Part shown: positions 8,957 through 17,903 of the stretch, piece by piece
How positions within the stretch are numbered: position 1 is the stretch's first letter
Layout of the letters: each line of letters starts with the position of its first letter
NCBI RefSeq assembly: GCF_009183415.1
Contig: NZ_WEHU01000012.1
Location: 1 to 64,000 of the forward strand
Source of the DNA: Bacillus sp. B1-b2
GTDB lineage: Bacteria > Bacillota > Bacilli > Bacillales > Cytobacillaceae
Length of the DNA stretch: 64,000 nucleotides
Direction: 5' to 3'
Translations under genes and position numbers: made by a program
Notes under the pieces: model-generated
The model's database searches: none
The model's input: the letters and a program-made list of their open reading frames with translations, nothing else
Told to the model about the DNA's origin: nothing

Positions 8957-9904
8957 TCACTCCCTTTCCTCAAAATGGCCATTTAAAATATCAATAAACA
9001 TTTTAAAGAAGGCTTCATTATCTACTTCTAAGGAAACCAGTAAATTTGCTTGTTTGTTTAAACGGTTTTGGAAGTCACACACAAGCTGCCCATCACATAG
9101 TTCACTCCTCGTTTCTATATCTACATAATGCCATTCTGTTTGCACCAGTTCTTTATTTAGCGCAATAGCAACTGCAAGTGGGTCATGCATGGCACAAGCA
9201 TGGACTCCATATCTGGCGTTATATTTCTGTTGATAATCACTAGTGCTTTGATCAATATAATCGGCGATTTTTTTATCGCTTAGTAACTTAATATGGTCTT
9301 TTGTTAATAGCGCTTGTCTTGTCACATCTAACCCAACTTGTGTAAGAGACTGGAAGCCTGCATGCAGCACTATCTTGACAGCCTCTGGATCTACATAGCT
9401 ATTAAATTCAGAGGTTGGCGTGACATTGCCACCCCCTTTTACTACACCGCCCATGAAAATAACCTCTTTTACATGTTTGGTTATCTGAGGACATTTTTTA
9501 ATAGCAAGAGCTAAATTGGTTAAGGGACCTGTAAACACTAAAGTAACTTCTCCTGGGAAACTTAAGATGGAATTGATTAGAAAGTCAGGTGCAAAGCCAT
9601 CACTGACAGGGTGAGTGACATCTGTATCTTTTAAGGCACCGCCTAAACCATCTTCTCCGTGAATTCGATGCTCAAAGAAAGGTTCACGAAGAAGGGGAGT
9701 AGAAGCCCCTTTTACGACAGGTATAGAATTAGAATTTAATAGATCTAGTATTTTGCAAGTGTTGATGGTAGCTTGATCTAATGATACATTACCATTTACA
9801 GTAGTAATTCCTAAGATATCGAATTTCTTGCTTTTAACGGCAAGTAGAATGCCAATAGCATCATCAATGCCAGTATCTACATCCAATATTAGCTTTTCTT
9901 TCAT
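8957..9904 (-). CDS. Inosine/uridine-preferring nucleoside hydrolase
   Basis: A 315-residue member of the IUNH family, which splits ribonucleosides into base and ribose. The N-terminal calcium-binding aspartate cluster DVDTGIDDAIG is intact, as are the internal FTGPLTNLALA and later HDPLAVA motifs of the family. The chosen ATG follows GAGGG by five bases. An earlier in-frame ATG overlaps the stop of the binding-protein gene. Its position between binding protein and permeases is unusual: it suggests that the imported substrate is a nucleoside hydrolysed on entry. Base preference cannot be read off. Confidence 0.92.
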   Translation of the reverse strand: MKEKLILDVDTGIDDAIGILLAVKSKKFDILGITTVNGNVSLDQATINTCKILDLLNSNSIPVVKGASTPLLREPFFEHRIHGEDGLGGALKDTDVTHPVSDGFAPDFLINSILSFPGEVTLVFTGPLTNLALAIKKCPQITKHVKEVIFMGGVVKGGGNVTPTSEFNSYVDPEAVKIVLHAGFQSLTQVGLDVTRQALLTKDHIKLLSDKKIADYIDQSTSDYQQKYNARYGVHACAMHDPLAVAIALNKELVQTEWHYVDIETRSELCDGQLVCDFQNRLNKQANLLVSLEVDNEAFFKMFIDILNGHFEERE

Positions 9905-9921
9905 GATGACCCTCTTTTCCA

Positions 9922-10974
9922 TTATTGAACAAGCTCGCGGTTCCAGCGATCAATCCAACCCTTTAAGCTATCATTTACAAATTTCATATCAACCGTATTT
10001 AAACTAGAAATAACATCTTCGCCATAAGTTAACCCTTCTGCTTCTTCAGAGGATAGTTCTACTTCTGTGTTTACAGGCGAATCTACTTTGTTCTTAGCAG
10101 ATTTTTCTTGTGCTTCTTTTCCTAAGATATAGTTAATGAATTTCTCCGATAGGTCTTTTTGGTCTGAGCCTTTTACAATATTCATCGTATTCATTACAGC
10201 ATAGCCGCCTTCTTCTGGAGAGATGAACTCTGCATTAGGAACTGCGTCTTGTAAGTCTGCAAAATACATTTCCATAATAGGACCAGCAGCAATTTCTCCT
10301 TGTGCGAACATATTTACAAATTCAGATGTTTGACCATATTCTTTTACAACGCTTGGAATTAATGTTTTTAATTCTTCAAAAGCAGTATCTTCATTAAATG
10401 TTGATTCTCCATTAACCTTTGATGCTATATCTACCATCATTGGACCAGTAGTAGAAGTAATGCTTGGAATAGTAATTTTTCCAGCTAAATCATCTCTCCA
10501 TAAGTCTTTCCAAGACGTGATTGGGCTGTCTACTTCATCTGGATTATAAGCAATTCCAAATTGAGCAATTGTGTAGGCAGGACCATATTCTTCACCAAGT
10601 GGAGCTTTTGCAGACTCATAAATATTTTCTAGATTAGGTATGTTACTGCGATCTATAGTATCAAATAGTTCATCTGCAATTCCTTGTTGCGCATAATAAT
10701 CGGATAGGAAAATAACATCCACATCTGAGTTTCCTTGACGAACCTTATTTAGGCGGTCTGCATTATTACCTGTATCTAAAACGATCTCTACATTATTTTC
10801 TTTTTCAAATGGAGCATAGATTTCACTTCTGAAAAAATCTTCATTGAATCCCCAAGTGGAGATAACTAGCTTTTCTTTTTTTCCTTCACTGCTTGTAGTA
10901 TCGTCTGATCCACAAGCTGCTAATAATAATAGAGATGATGCTGCTACTGCACTAAATAGTTTTTTGATTTTCAT
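9922..10974 (-). CDS. Extracellular solute-binding lipoprotein, PotD type
   Basis: A 350-residue lipoprotein with a Lys-rich signal (MKIKKLFSAV), hydrophobic core and lipobox LLLLAACGS with the lipidated Cys at residue 21. The rest is a family-1 type binding fold like PotD/AfuA. CGGAGGG lies five bases before the ATG. It is the first gene of the operon and sets the transporter's specificity. The family name suggests polyamines, but the operon partners point to purine nucleosides. Confidence 0.88.
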   Translation of the reverse strand: MKIKKLFSAVAASSLLLLAACGSDDTTSSEGKKEKLVISTWGFNEDFFRSEIYAPFEKENNVEIVLDTGNNADRLNKVRQGNSDVDVIFLSDYYAQQGIADELFDTIDRSNIPNLENIYESAKAPLGEEYGPAYTIAQFGIAYNPDEVDSPITSWKDLWRDDLAGKITIPSITSTTGPMMVDIASKVNGESTFNEDTAFEELKTLIPSVVKEYGQTSEFVNMFAQGEIAAGPIMEMYFADLQDAVPNAEFISPEEGGYAVMNTMNIVKGSDQKDLSEKFINYILGKEAQEKSAKNKVDSPVNTEVELSSEEAEGLTYGEDVISSLNTVDMKFVNDSLKGWIDRWNRELVQ

Positions 10975-11076
10975 GTTTTTCCCTCCGATTGGTTTCATTA
11001 AATTGGTGTAACATTTTCCTTGCTGGCCTGATGATATGAAAAGGTTGTATGCACATTTATGGAAAAGCAACCTAGC

Positions 11077-11130
11077 AAAAAAAGACAATCTTAAATAGAA
11101 TCATTCTTCTACTTAAGATTGTCTTTTCTT
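11077..11130 (-). terminator. Strong hairpin between the DUF2294-like gene and the ABC operon
   Basis: AAAAGACAATCTTAA pairs perfectly with TTAAGATTGTCTTTT. On the minus strand the stem runs into TTTTTTTGC. It most simply ends transcription of the upstream DUF2294-like gene. It lies only about 100 bases before the binding-protein start, so it could also act as an attenuator in that leader. I found no known purine riboswitch core upstream of it. Confidence 0.8.
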
Positions 11131-11206
11131 TGTAAACAAAGATTAAACTTATCTTTTGTATATATCGGCGTTCTTGCTTAGATAAATCCAAGAAGAAATC
11201 CAAAGT

Positions 11207-11527
11207 TTAATTTTTTTGCAAAACAATATTTGTAAAAGCAAGCTGTGTGAACGAATCGTAATCTCTAAGAATCGCTTCAATATTCCATTTTGTATTTGCT
11301 TCTAGTTGTTCTTTAAGCTTTTTCTTAAAAAGTAAGGATAAATGAAAGTCTACCTCTTTTTTTAAGCTCGGTATCTCCCCTTCAAGAGCAGCAGACCGAG
11401 ATGCACGAGGATGTTTAGCTTGAAGTGTAATTACATTTTGGTCAATCGTCACCTTTAATAAGGTAGTACCAGCACCAAACAGTTCTTTAGAGATTTTATT
11501 ATAGATTTGGGAAAGAAATCTCTTCAT
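11207..11527 (-). CDS. Small DUF2294-like protein
   Basis: A 106-residue soluble protein beginning with a short helix, then FGAGTTLLKVTIDQNVITL and a late segment with SFTQLAFTNIVLQ. The order of elements resembles Bacillus DUF2294 proteins, but the match is by eye only. No good ribosome site precedes the ATG (an AGGTGA lies about 22 bases upstream), so the exact start is uncertain. It stands alone with its own terminator. Function unknown. Confidence 0.6.
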   Translation of the reverse strand: MKRFLSQIYNKISKELFGAGTTLLKVTIDQNVITLQAKHPRASRSAALEGEIPSLKKEVDFHLSLLFKKKLKEQLEANTKWNIEAILRDYDSFTQLAFTNIVLQKN

Positions 11528-11691
11528 TTCATTAGTATCGATGAAAAATCACCTGCCAAACTATTGATATTGGTTATTATACATATTATCTTGGTTATTT
11601 TCAATAGAATGTGCGGAATTTTGTCGAAAAAAATCGGTAGTAATGGATTTTGTAGAGATTAGTAGAATAAAACACGAACTTTATAGTAATA

Positions 11692-11724
11692 GGGGCATGT
11701 TCTCGAGATTACCTCGGAAACCCC
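11692..11724 (+). other. Unclassified nested hairpin
   Basis: GGGG at the left pairs with CCCC at the right, enclosing an inner CGAG/CTCG stem with an ATTAC loop. It stands out in AT-rich DNA about 370 bases before the phosphonate-type operon. It matches no riboswitch class I know. Confidence 0.35.
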
Positions 11725-11920
11725 GAAAAAGCTAATAAATGCATGTAGTAAACATAATATACTGATTAAATATTTACTAGTCTTTTGTCAGATTTTCTTA
11801 CTTCATTTAAGTGCTTCTTGTATCTTATTAGAGATTATTAATTAGCATCTCTTTACGATTTATTCATTTAATCTTTACTTAAAGTGGAAATTATCTTAAC
11901 AATTTCTTTGTATATTTTAG

Positions 11921-11930
11921 TTGTATACAA
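11921..11930. promoter_or_regulatory. Palindrome TTGTATACAA, candidate GntR operator
   Basis: A perfect 10-bp palindrome about 165 bases before the first gene of the transporter operon. FadR/GntR-type repressors often bind short palindromes of this kind, and a FadR-type GntR gene closes this gene cluster. The link is inferred. Confidence 0.45.
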
Positions 11931-12095
11931 CTTGAATACCAGTGAGGTGGATGAGCTCTGATTGCAAATGTTACATAGAGTTAATAGTTAGTTACTTAGG
12001 AAGTGGATTTTGGATTGGGAATAATAGTTTTTCATAAAGTCATGATGTCATTTTTAAAATGAATACAGAAAAATTCGATGAAGGAGATGTACAAA

Positions 12096-13007
12096 ATGAA
12101 GAAAAAATTATCAACATTCTTATTATCAATAGGGCTATTATCTACTTTGGCAGCATGTGGAAATAATGAAAGTTCAGCCACTACTAAAAATGAGGGATGG
12201 CCAGAAGAATTGACTTTGGTTCAAATGCCAAATGAAAACAATCCTAAAGTAGCCTCTATGCATAAAAATCTCAGTGAATATCTATCAGAGGAATTAGGTA
12301 TTGAAGTAAAGGAATATGAGGGCGGAAGCTATGCGGTTGGAATTGAAGCTTTAGCAAGTGGTAATTTAGATGTCATGCTTGGTAGTCCGATGAGCTATTA
12401 TCAAGCAAATCAATTGGCTGGTGCTGAATTGTTAGTCACTCCTCAAGTAGAGGGAACTAGCTATTATACAGCATTTATTGCAAAAAAAGATAATGATCAA
12501 ATTAATGATTTAGAGGATTTAAAAGGGAAAAACTTTGCATTTGTTGATGCAGCTTCCTCATCAGGTTATCTATATCCAAAGGGAACACTAGTTAAAGAGT
12601 TTAATCTAGATCCAGCTTTAGTGGAGCAATCTGGTTACTTCTTTGAAAATGTAACTTTTTCACAGTCTCATCCAAATAGCCTTATGGGTGTAAAAATGGG
12701 AGATTATGATGCAGCTGCAGTAACAGGGGGTGCGCTGGATATGATGATTGATGCAGGTACGATTTCAGAAGACGATTTTAAAATTATTGGTCGAACAGAC
12801 GATATTCCAGATGCATCGTATATCGTTAGAAAAGATTTACCAGAGGATTTTATTACAGCTTTAAGAGAAGCATTTGTATCGTTTGAAGATGAGAAATATT
12901 TTGAAGCAGTTCATGGTGATCCAAATGCTAGATTTGTAGCAACTGAACAAGATTATTATGATTCTACTCTTACCATGCTAGAAGAAATAAATGCATTAGA
13001 GGAATGA
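12096..13007 (+). CDS. Phosphonate/phosphite-type ABC transporter binding lipoprotein (PhnD family)
   Basis: A 303-residue lipoprotein with signal MKKKLSTFLLSIGLLSTLAAC and lipidated Cys21, followed by a PhnD-like fold (VQMPNENNP start, the stretch LASGNLDVMLGSPMSYYQA and SSSGYLYPKG, which in this family bind the oxyanion). GAAGGAGATG lies six bases before the chosen ATG. It is the first gene of an operon with an ATPase, two permeases and a phosphatase-like enzyme. PhnD homologues take up phosphonates, phosphite or other phosphorus compounds, and the exact ligand here is not readable. Confidence 0.86.
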   Translation: MKKKLSTFLLSIGLLSTLAACGNNESSATTKNEGWPEELTLVQMPNENNPKVASMHKNLSEYLSEELGIEVKEYEGGSYAVGIEALASGNLDVMLGSPMSYYQANQLAGAELLVTPQVEGTSYYTAFIAKKDNDQINDLEDLKGKNFAFVDAASSSGYLYPKGTLVKEFNLDPALVEQSGYFFENVTFSQSHPNSLMGVKMGDYDAAAVTGGALDMMIDAGTISEDDFKIIGRTDDIPDASYIVRKDLPEDFITALREAFVSFEDEKYFEAVHGDPNARFVATEQDYYDSTLTMLEEINALEE

Positions 13008-13011
13008 GCCG

Positions 13012-13845
13012 ATGAAAACACTATTATCTATTAAAAACTTAGTAAAAGTTTATGGTGAAAATACGCTAGCTTTAAATGAAATTTCATTAGATATTTATCC
13101 TGGAGAATTTATCGTAGTAATTGGACCATCTGGTGCGGGTAAATCTACTTTTATTCGATGTTTAAATCGACTTGTTGACCCATCAAAAGGAGAAATTGTA
13201 TTCGATGGCCAACACCTTGAGAATTTAAACGGACGAAACTTACGGAAAGTAAGATCAAAGATTGGAATGATATTTCAACACTATAATTTAATCGGTAGAA
13301 CCAATGTCATCAAAAATGTGTTGCATGGTCAACTAAGCAATACCCCTTTATATAAGAGTTTATTTGGCTTATATGATTATGCGGACAAGAAAGAGGCTGT
13401 TGAACTGCTAAAGAAGGTAGGACTAGAAGATCAGATTTATAAACGTGCAGATGAGCTTTCTGGTGGCCAGATGCAAAGAGTTGGAATTTGTCGTGCCATC
13501 TTACAAAGACCGAAATTACTGCTTGCAGATGAGCCGATTGCATCACTAGATCCAATCTCTGCCAATATTGTCATGCAGCAGCTTCATAGTATTTCTCAGG
13601 ATAAGAAATTAACCTGTATAGTTAATTTACATCAAGTAGATTATGCTAAAAAGTTTGCAACTAGAATTATTGGAATTAAAAAAGGTGAAGTTGTCTTTGA
13701 TGGGGCACCATCTAGGTTAACAGATGACATCATTCAGAAGATTTACAAAGGAAAAGAATCTCAGATGAAGCTACAAAGTGAAACTGAACCGATGATAGAT
13801 AAGAACGAGAAGATATTAGTAGCTGTGGGACAAAATGATGAATAA
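13012..13845 (+). CDS. ABC transporter ATP-binding protein, PhnC type
   Basis: 277 residues with Walker A GPSGAGKST (38-46), signature LSGGQMQRVGICRAI, Walker B LLLADEPIASLD and the PhnC-type switch LHQVDYAKKFATRIIG. It starts four bases after the binding-protein stop and overlaps the first permease by 11 bases. About 35 extra residues after the ATPase core are charged and probably non-catalytic. Confidence 0.92.
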   Translation: MKTLLSIKNLVKVYGENTLALNEISLDIYPGEFIVVIGPSGAGKSTFIRCLNRLVDPSKGEIVFDGQHLENLNGRNLRKVRSKIGMIFQHYNLIGRTNVIKNVLHGQLSNTPLYKSLFGLYDYADKKEAVELLKKVGLEDQIYKRADELSGGQMQRVGICRAILQRPKLLLADEPIASLDPISANIVMQQLHSISQDKKLTCIVNLHQVDYAKKFATRIIGIKKGEVVFDGAPSRLTDDIIQKIYKGKESQMKLQSETEPMIDKNEKILVAVGQNDE

Positions 13846-14632
13846 TACACCACTTACTATACCCATTCATCAAAGGAATTCAAAGAAAATATATGCTGTT
13901 ATAGCAGTGATTCTCGCTGTATTGATTTTCTCTGTCTTTTACCTAGAAATTTCTTTTGTAGAGTTGCTTTGGGGCTTGCCTAATTTTATTATGTTTTTCT
14001 TTCAAAAGTTCTTTCCACCAAGCTTAGAAAATATAAAACAATATATCCCAGCAGTATTGGACACATTAGGATATGCCGTTATTTCAACCTATTTTTCTAC
14101 GTTTATAGCTTTTATTTTTGGCATTCTAATCTCTGAAAATACCAATAAATTTAAGAGTTTAAGAATAATTACACGTAGTTTTATTTCCATATTACGAAAT
14201 ATACCATTTATTATTTGGGGAGCCTTATTAGTCTATATATTTGGAATAGGAGGAATTGTGGGGGTTCTTGCTTTAATTCTTGTAACAATTGGTTTTCTAA
14301 GTAAGAGTTATGCAGAATCCATTGATGAGATATCTAAAGATAAACTAGAAGCATTACGAGCAAATGGTTCTAGTTATCTTCAAATCTTATTCCATGGTAT
14401 CATTCCTCAGTTTATTCCAGCATGGATCAATTGGACATTGTTTGCTTTCGAAATTAACGTTCGAGCTTCCGCTGTACTTGGTCTGGTAGGTGCTGGTGGT
14501 ATTGGTGTTTTAATTACTACTAATATTAATTTATTTAAATATGATGAGGCACTTACAATCATAGCGGTTGTTGTAAGCATTATTTTGTTAACGGAGTTTG
14601 TAACCAACTCCATTCGTAAAAGAATTGTCTAA
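13835..14632 (+). CDS. ABC transporter permease, PhnE type (first)
   Basis: 265 residues with about six hydrophobic segments and the docking loop KLEALRANGSSYLQILFHGI, followed by the PhnE-typical RASAVLGLVGAGGIG. It overlaps the ATPase gene. Together with the next gene it would form a heterodimeric channel. Confidence 0.9.
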   Translation: MMNNTPLTIPIHQRNSKKIYAVIAVILAVLIFSVFYLEISFVELLWGLPNFIMFFFQKFFPPSLENIKQYIPAVLDTLGYAVISTYFSTFIAFIFGILISENTNKFKSLRIITRSFISILRNIPFIIWGALLVYIFGIGGIVGVLALILVTIGFLSKSYAESIDEISKDKLEALRANGSSYLQILFHGIIPQFIPAWINWTLFAFEINVRASAVLGLVGAGGIGVLITTNINLFKYDEALTIIAVVVSIILLTEFVTNSIRKRIV

Positions 14633-14653
14633 TCAAAGGGAAGGAGGCTAGTA

Positions 14654-15451
14654 ATGGAACAAATTCGTGTTACCGCAAAAGGAAGTGTTAGTAAAACTAT
14701 TCTTCTTGTATTCCTATTGGGAGTATTATTCCTAGTTTCAGTGAAGGTTATTGACTTAGATTTCCAAAAGTTTTATGAACGTTTAGAAAATGTTCCTGAA
14801 GTAATTGGGAGAATGATGGCCATTGATCTCTCCATCGTTCCAGATGCATTATTGAATTTAGTAACTAGTTTATCATTAGCTTTATTAACCTTGTTTGTGG
14901 CTATCATATTAGCTATCTTACTAAGCTTTTTAGCAGCTTCTAATATTGCACCTAATCCATATGTCGCCATTTTTATAAAAGGATTTTTCGCCATTATACG
15001 ATCCGTTCCTGCATTGGTTTGGGGATTGATGGTCATTGCAAGCCTTGGATTTGGCAATGTATCAGGTTTTGTTACGATTTTAATTTCTGCAGTTGGTTAC
15101 CTGACTAAAACTTTTACTGGGAGCATTGAAGAGACAGGAACAGAGATAATCGAAGCTATGAGATCAACAGGTGCCTCTTGGTTCCAAATCATTTGTCACG
15201 GACTGATTCCGCTTTGTATTACCGCTTTTACAGCATGGATTACCGTATGTTTTGAAATGAATGTTTCAGAGTCCATTGGATTAGGTATCATCGGTGTTGG
15301 AGGGATTGGTCTACTTTTAAACCAAGCCATTAATACATACAATTATGGACAAACAACTACGATTGTTATCATGATTTGTTTACTCATGATTGTAATTGAA
15401 CTCGTGATGACTAAGATCAAGAACACAATAAAATTTGGAAAAACAAATTAG
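14654..15451 (+). CDS. ABC transporter permease, PhnE type (second)
   Basis: 265 residues, paralogous to the preceding permease, with docking loop EIIEAMRSTGASWFQIICHG and SESIGLGIIGVGGIG. GGAAGGAGG precedes the ATG. Paired PhnE genes are common in this transporter group. Its stop codon overlaps the ribosome site of the phosphatase-like gene, tying the enzyme to the transporter. Confidence 0.9.
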   Translation: MEQIRVTAKGSVSKTILLVFLLGVLFLVSVKVIDLDFQKFYERLENVPEVIGRMMAIDLSIVPDALLNLVTSLSLALLTLFVAIILAILLSFLAASNIAPNPYVAIFIKGFFAIIRSVPALVWGLMVIASLGFGNVSGFVTILISAVGYLTKTFTGSIEETGTEIIEAMRSTGASWFQIICHGLIPLCITAFTAWITVCFEMNVSESIGLGIIGVGGIGLLLNQAINTYNYGQTTTIVIMICLLMIVIELVMTKIKNTIKFGKTN

Positions 15452-15464
15452 GAGGTACAAAAAA

Positions 15465-16211
15465 ATGAAGAATGCAAAATTAAATTGGGTTCGATTACCA
15501 CTAAAAGGAATTGAGAACTGTCGTGAGCTAGGTGGATATAGTACGCAAGTTGGACAACAAACGAAATGGCATACTTTTTTAAGGTCTAGTGATATGAGTA
15601 AGCTCACTAAAGACGACATCAAGTTCTTAGAGGATTATGGAGTAAAAACCATTATTGATTTAAGAGGAATAGATGAACTGGCAACTCATAAAAATCCACT
15701 TGCTGAAGAAAATTTTTGTGACTATCATAATATTCCACTTATTACGACACAGGTTTCGGATATTACCTTCTCAACAGCCTTAGAAATGTCTATTGGAAAA
15801 TTTTATGTTGACTTGCTAGAACAAAATGATATGTTAAAGAAAATTTTTGATGTGATTGGCCATGCGGAAGAAGGTGGCATTATCTTTCATTGTCAAGCTG
15901 GTAAAGATAGAACGGGATTATTAGCTATGCTATTGTTAGGACTAGTAGGAGTAGAAAAGAAAGATATAGTTTCAAACTATGAGGTCACTTATTCTAATTT
16001 AGAATCCATGCATAATCTAGAGACCGTGTATGAGAACGTTCCAAAGGAATTTTTATATTCTACTCGAGATAATATCATACTTGCTTATGATTATATTATT
16101 CAAAACTATCAAAGTTTTGACCAATATTTACTATCCAAAAACGTGGATCAAGATGTTATAGACAAAGTGAAGGAACGATTATTACATCAAGAGGAAACTG
16201 TTATACTATAA
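15465..16211 (+). CDS. Tyrosine-phosphatase-superfamily enzyme (Y_phosphatase3 type)
   Basis: 248 residues with the phosphatase loop HCQAGKDRTG (catalytic Cys143, Arg149, CX5R pattern) and the N-terminal NCRELGGY motif of the bacterial tyrosine/lipid phosphatase group. No signal peptide, so it acts inside the cell. GGAGG precedes the chosen ATG. As the last gene of a phosphonate-type importer operon it may release phosphate from an imported phosphate ester rather than act on phosphoproteins. That is inference from context. Confidence 0.85.
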   Translation: MKNAKLNWVRLPLKGIENCRELGGYSTQVGQQTKWHTFLRSSDMSKLTKDDIKFLEDYGVKTIIDLRGIDELATHKNPLAEENFCDYHNIPLITTQVSDITFSTALEMSIGKFYVDLLEQNDMLKKIFDVIGHAEEGGIIFHCQAGKDRTGLLAMLLLGLVGVEKKDIVSNYEVTYSNLESMHNLETVYENVPKEFLYSTRDNIILAYDYIIQNYQSFDQYLLSKNVDQDVIDKVKERLLHQEETVIL

Positions 16212-16230
16212 GAAGTACTTGGATAGAAAA

Positions 16231-16260
16231 AAGAAGTGTTCCTACACTTCTTTTTTTATT
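16231..16260 (+). terminator. Terminator of the PhnD-type operon
   Basis: AAGAAGTGT pairs with ACACTTCTT around TCCT, followed by TTTTTT. Confidence 0.9.
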
Positions 16261-16354
16261 CCTATTCTTAACAATTTATTTCATAAATATACTTAAATGG
16301 ATTATTATAGGATGATAGAGAGATGGTACTTTAGTATGAAAGGACTTTGGAAGA

Positions 16355-17005
16355 ATGGCACAACAATCATTGGTTGAAATTGCATATACAAAAATCCATG
16401 AAAAATTAATTCATGCTCATTATTTACCAGGGGAAATTTTGTCGGAAAACATACTAGCAAAAGAATTTAATATGAGTAGAACGCCTATCAGAGGAGCTAT
16501 TTCACGATTAGAGTCAGAGGGATTTTTAACCTCTATGAAAAATCGAGGGATTATAGTGAAAGAAATTTCTCTCAAAGAAGCGTTAGAAATTAGTCAAGTC
16601 ATTCTATTTTTAACTGAGTTTACTGTTGAAGAAGTTGTTACAAGAGGATTTAGCTTTAATTTAGAAGAATTGAAATGTTACTTAGACCAACAATTACAAG
16701 CAGAAGAGAATGACGAATATTATAACTATATTCAGAACCACATTTTGTTTACCCGTTGTATGATTTCCACTGTAAATAACAAAATTATGTTAGACTTTAT
16801 GGATTCCTTAAAAGATAAATTTGTTCGAATGGCAATGGTCAATTGGCGACTGACCCCACAACAAAAACACTACTCTGCTAACCAAATCAATCAATTTATA
16901 TATTCAGCTTTATGTGAGCAGGATTATGCTAGGGTGAAGCAAATTTGTCGAGATTCTTTCATAAGTACAAGAGAGAGAATTTTTATGTCTGGTCTTTCGC
17001 TCTAA
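16355..17005 (+). CDS. GntR-family regulator, FadR/FCD type
   Basis: 216 residues: an N-terminal winged helix (residues about 10-70, with MSRTPIRGAISRLESEGF as the recognition part) and an all-helical C-terminal ligand domain of the FCD type. It follows the transporter operon on the same strand, after a terminator, so it is probably transcribed separately. It is the natural candidate to control the transporter, perhaps through the TTGTATACAA palindrome upstream of that operon. Confidence 0.85.
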   Translation: MAQQSLVEIAYTKIHEKLIHAHYLPGEILSENILAKEFNMSRTPIRGAISRLESEGFLTSMKNRGIIVKEISLKEALEISQVILFLTEFTVEEVVTRGFSFNLEELKCYLDQQLQAEENDEYYNYIQNHILFTRCMISTVNNKIMLDFMDSLKDKFVRMAMVNWRLTPQQKHYSANQINQFIYSALCEQDYARVKQICRDSFISTRERIFMSGLSL

Positions 17006-17125
17006 TATACTAATTTGTAATTAAACATGGATACCCTAAAAAGCTTCCTTTTGGTAATCGGAAATGGATTGAGATGATAAAATATCAGATTATTTGTATA
17101 TAAAGATAGGTATATCTAATGAAAT

Positions 17126-17190
17126 GAGGGTTGACTTCAAAAAAGTTATTTAGAGAATAATTTTTTGAAGTCAACCTTCTGCTTTTTAAT
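17126..17190. terminator. Long hairpin between convergent genes
   Basis: GGTTGACTTCAAAAAA pairs perfectly with TTTTTTGAAGTCAACC around a 16-base loop, with a T-rich stretch after it. It can serve the GntR gene and possibly the opposite gene. Confidence 0.75.
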
Positions 17191-17250
17191 AAATGGATAT
17201 ATTTCTGGATGTAAATATAGGGTTATGTCCTATCTTTTAGTTTAAATACC

Positions 17251-17715
17251 TTATTCATTTTCATTCTTATTAGAATATTTATAATCATCTCTGTTCATTG
17301 GTTCGTTTTCTTCTGAGATTTCCATTCCATAAGCAAGCTTGTTAATAGTGGATTGTGGAATAATAAGTTCTTCCTCAGCAGCAGTATGGCGTAGCATGTA
17401 GTGAACATAAACTTCTCCAATAGTCACTATGATTGCAGAAATAATACTTCCCCAAGCAATTTGTAGATAATTATTTAAGACAATATTTCCAAATAACCAA
17501 ACAATCCCATAAGCCAGAAAGAAATCAATTATTAATGATTTGGTACTGCCTAAAGTAGGAAGGATCATTTTGTCTACAATAAGGAAAGACATAATGGTTA
17601 AAGCCAAACTAAAGGATAGAATTTCTGCCAAGCTTGCGTCAAAAAATAAATCTAAGCCAATGGTGTAGGCAACTACTGAAATGGTCATTTTTATTAAAAA
17701 TGCTTTTAAGTTCAT
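17251..17715 (-). CDS. DUF2512 membrane protein (YndM-like)
   Basis: 154 residues with four hydrophobic segments and a charged C-terminal tail of about 40 residues ending in an Asn/Glu-rich stretch. The segment pattern and motifs such as DLFFDAS match the DUF2512 family of spore-formers (B. subtilis YndM). AGGAGG lies six bases before the chosen ATG. Single-gene unit, function unknown. Confidence 0.8.
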   Translation of the reverse strand: MNLKAFLIKMTISVVAYTIGLDLFFDASLAEILSFSLALTIMSFLIVDKMILPTLGSTKSLIIDFFLAYGIVWLFGNIVLNNYLQIAWGSIISAIIVTIGEVYVHYMLRHTAAEEELIIPQSTINKLAYGMEISEENEPMNRDDYKYSNKNENE

Positions 17716-17830
17716 ATCCAACCTCCTAAGCATATTTTTTTATAATAGATGAAAAACTATGCGTGGAACTTTTCAATTTATATTTAAATTACTTGAAAAG
17801 AGAAAAGAAATAAGCTTTGCAAATTTATTT

Positions 17831-17872
17831 AGAAAAATAAAAAAACAAGGGCAATGTATATCCCTTGTTTGA
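17831..17872 (-). terminator. Terminator of the GntR/UTRA gene
   Basis: On the minus strand AAACAAGGG pairs with CCCTTGTTT and is followed by TTTTATTTTT. Confidence 0.88.
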
Positions 17873-17903
17873 AGTTGCTTTTTTAAAATTTCCATTTTCC
17901 TTC

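Larger units (their letters stand above)
11528..12095. other. Intergenic region with a structured hairpin and an operator-like palindrome
   Basis: AT-rich spacer between divergent genes, with no credible gene. Two features stand out: a GC-richer nested hairpin at 11692-11724 and a perfect palindrome at 11921-11930 (separate entries). I could not assign a convincing -35/-10 pair for the downstream operon. Confidence 0.6.

Noticed and set aside
6268-10974. Spermidine/putrescine transporter
   Set aside because: Family similarity alone suggests it. The nucleoside hydrolase inside the operon and adjacent adenine deaminase argue for nucleosides.
10975-11206. Purine riboswitch before the nucleoside transporter operon
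   Set aside because: I looked for the conserved three-way-junction core and did not find it. Only a strong hairpin is present.
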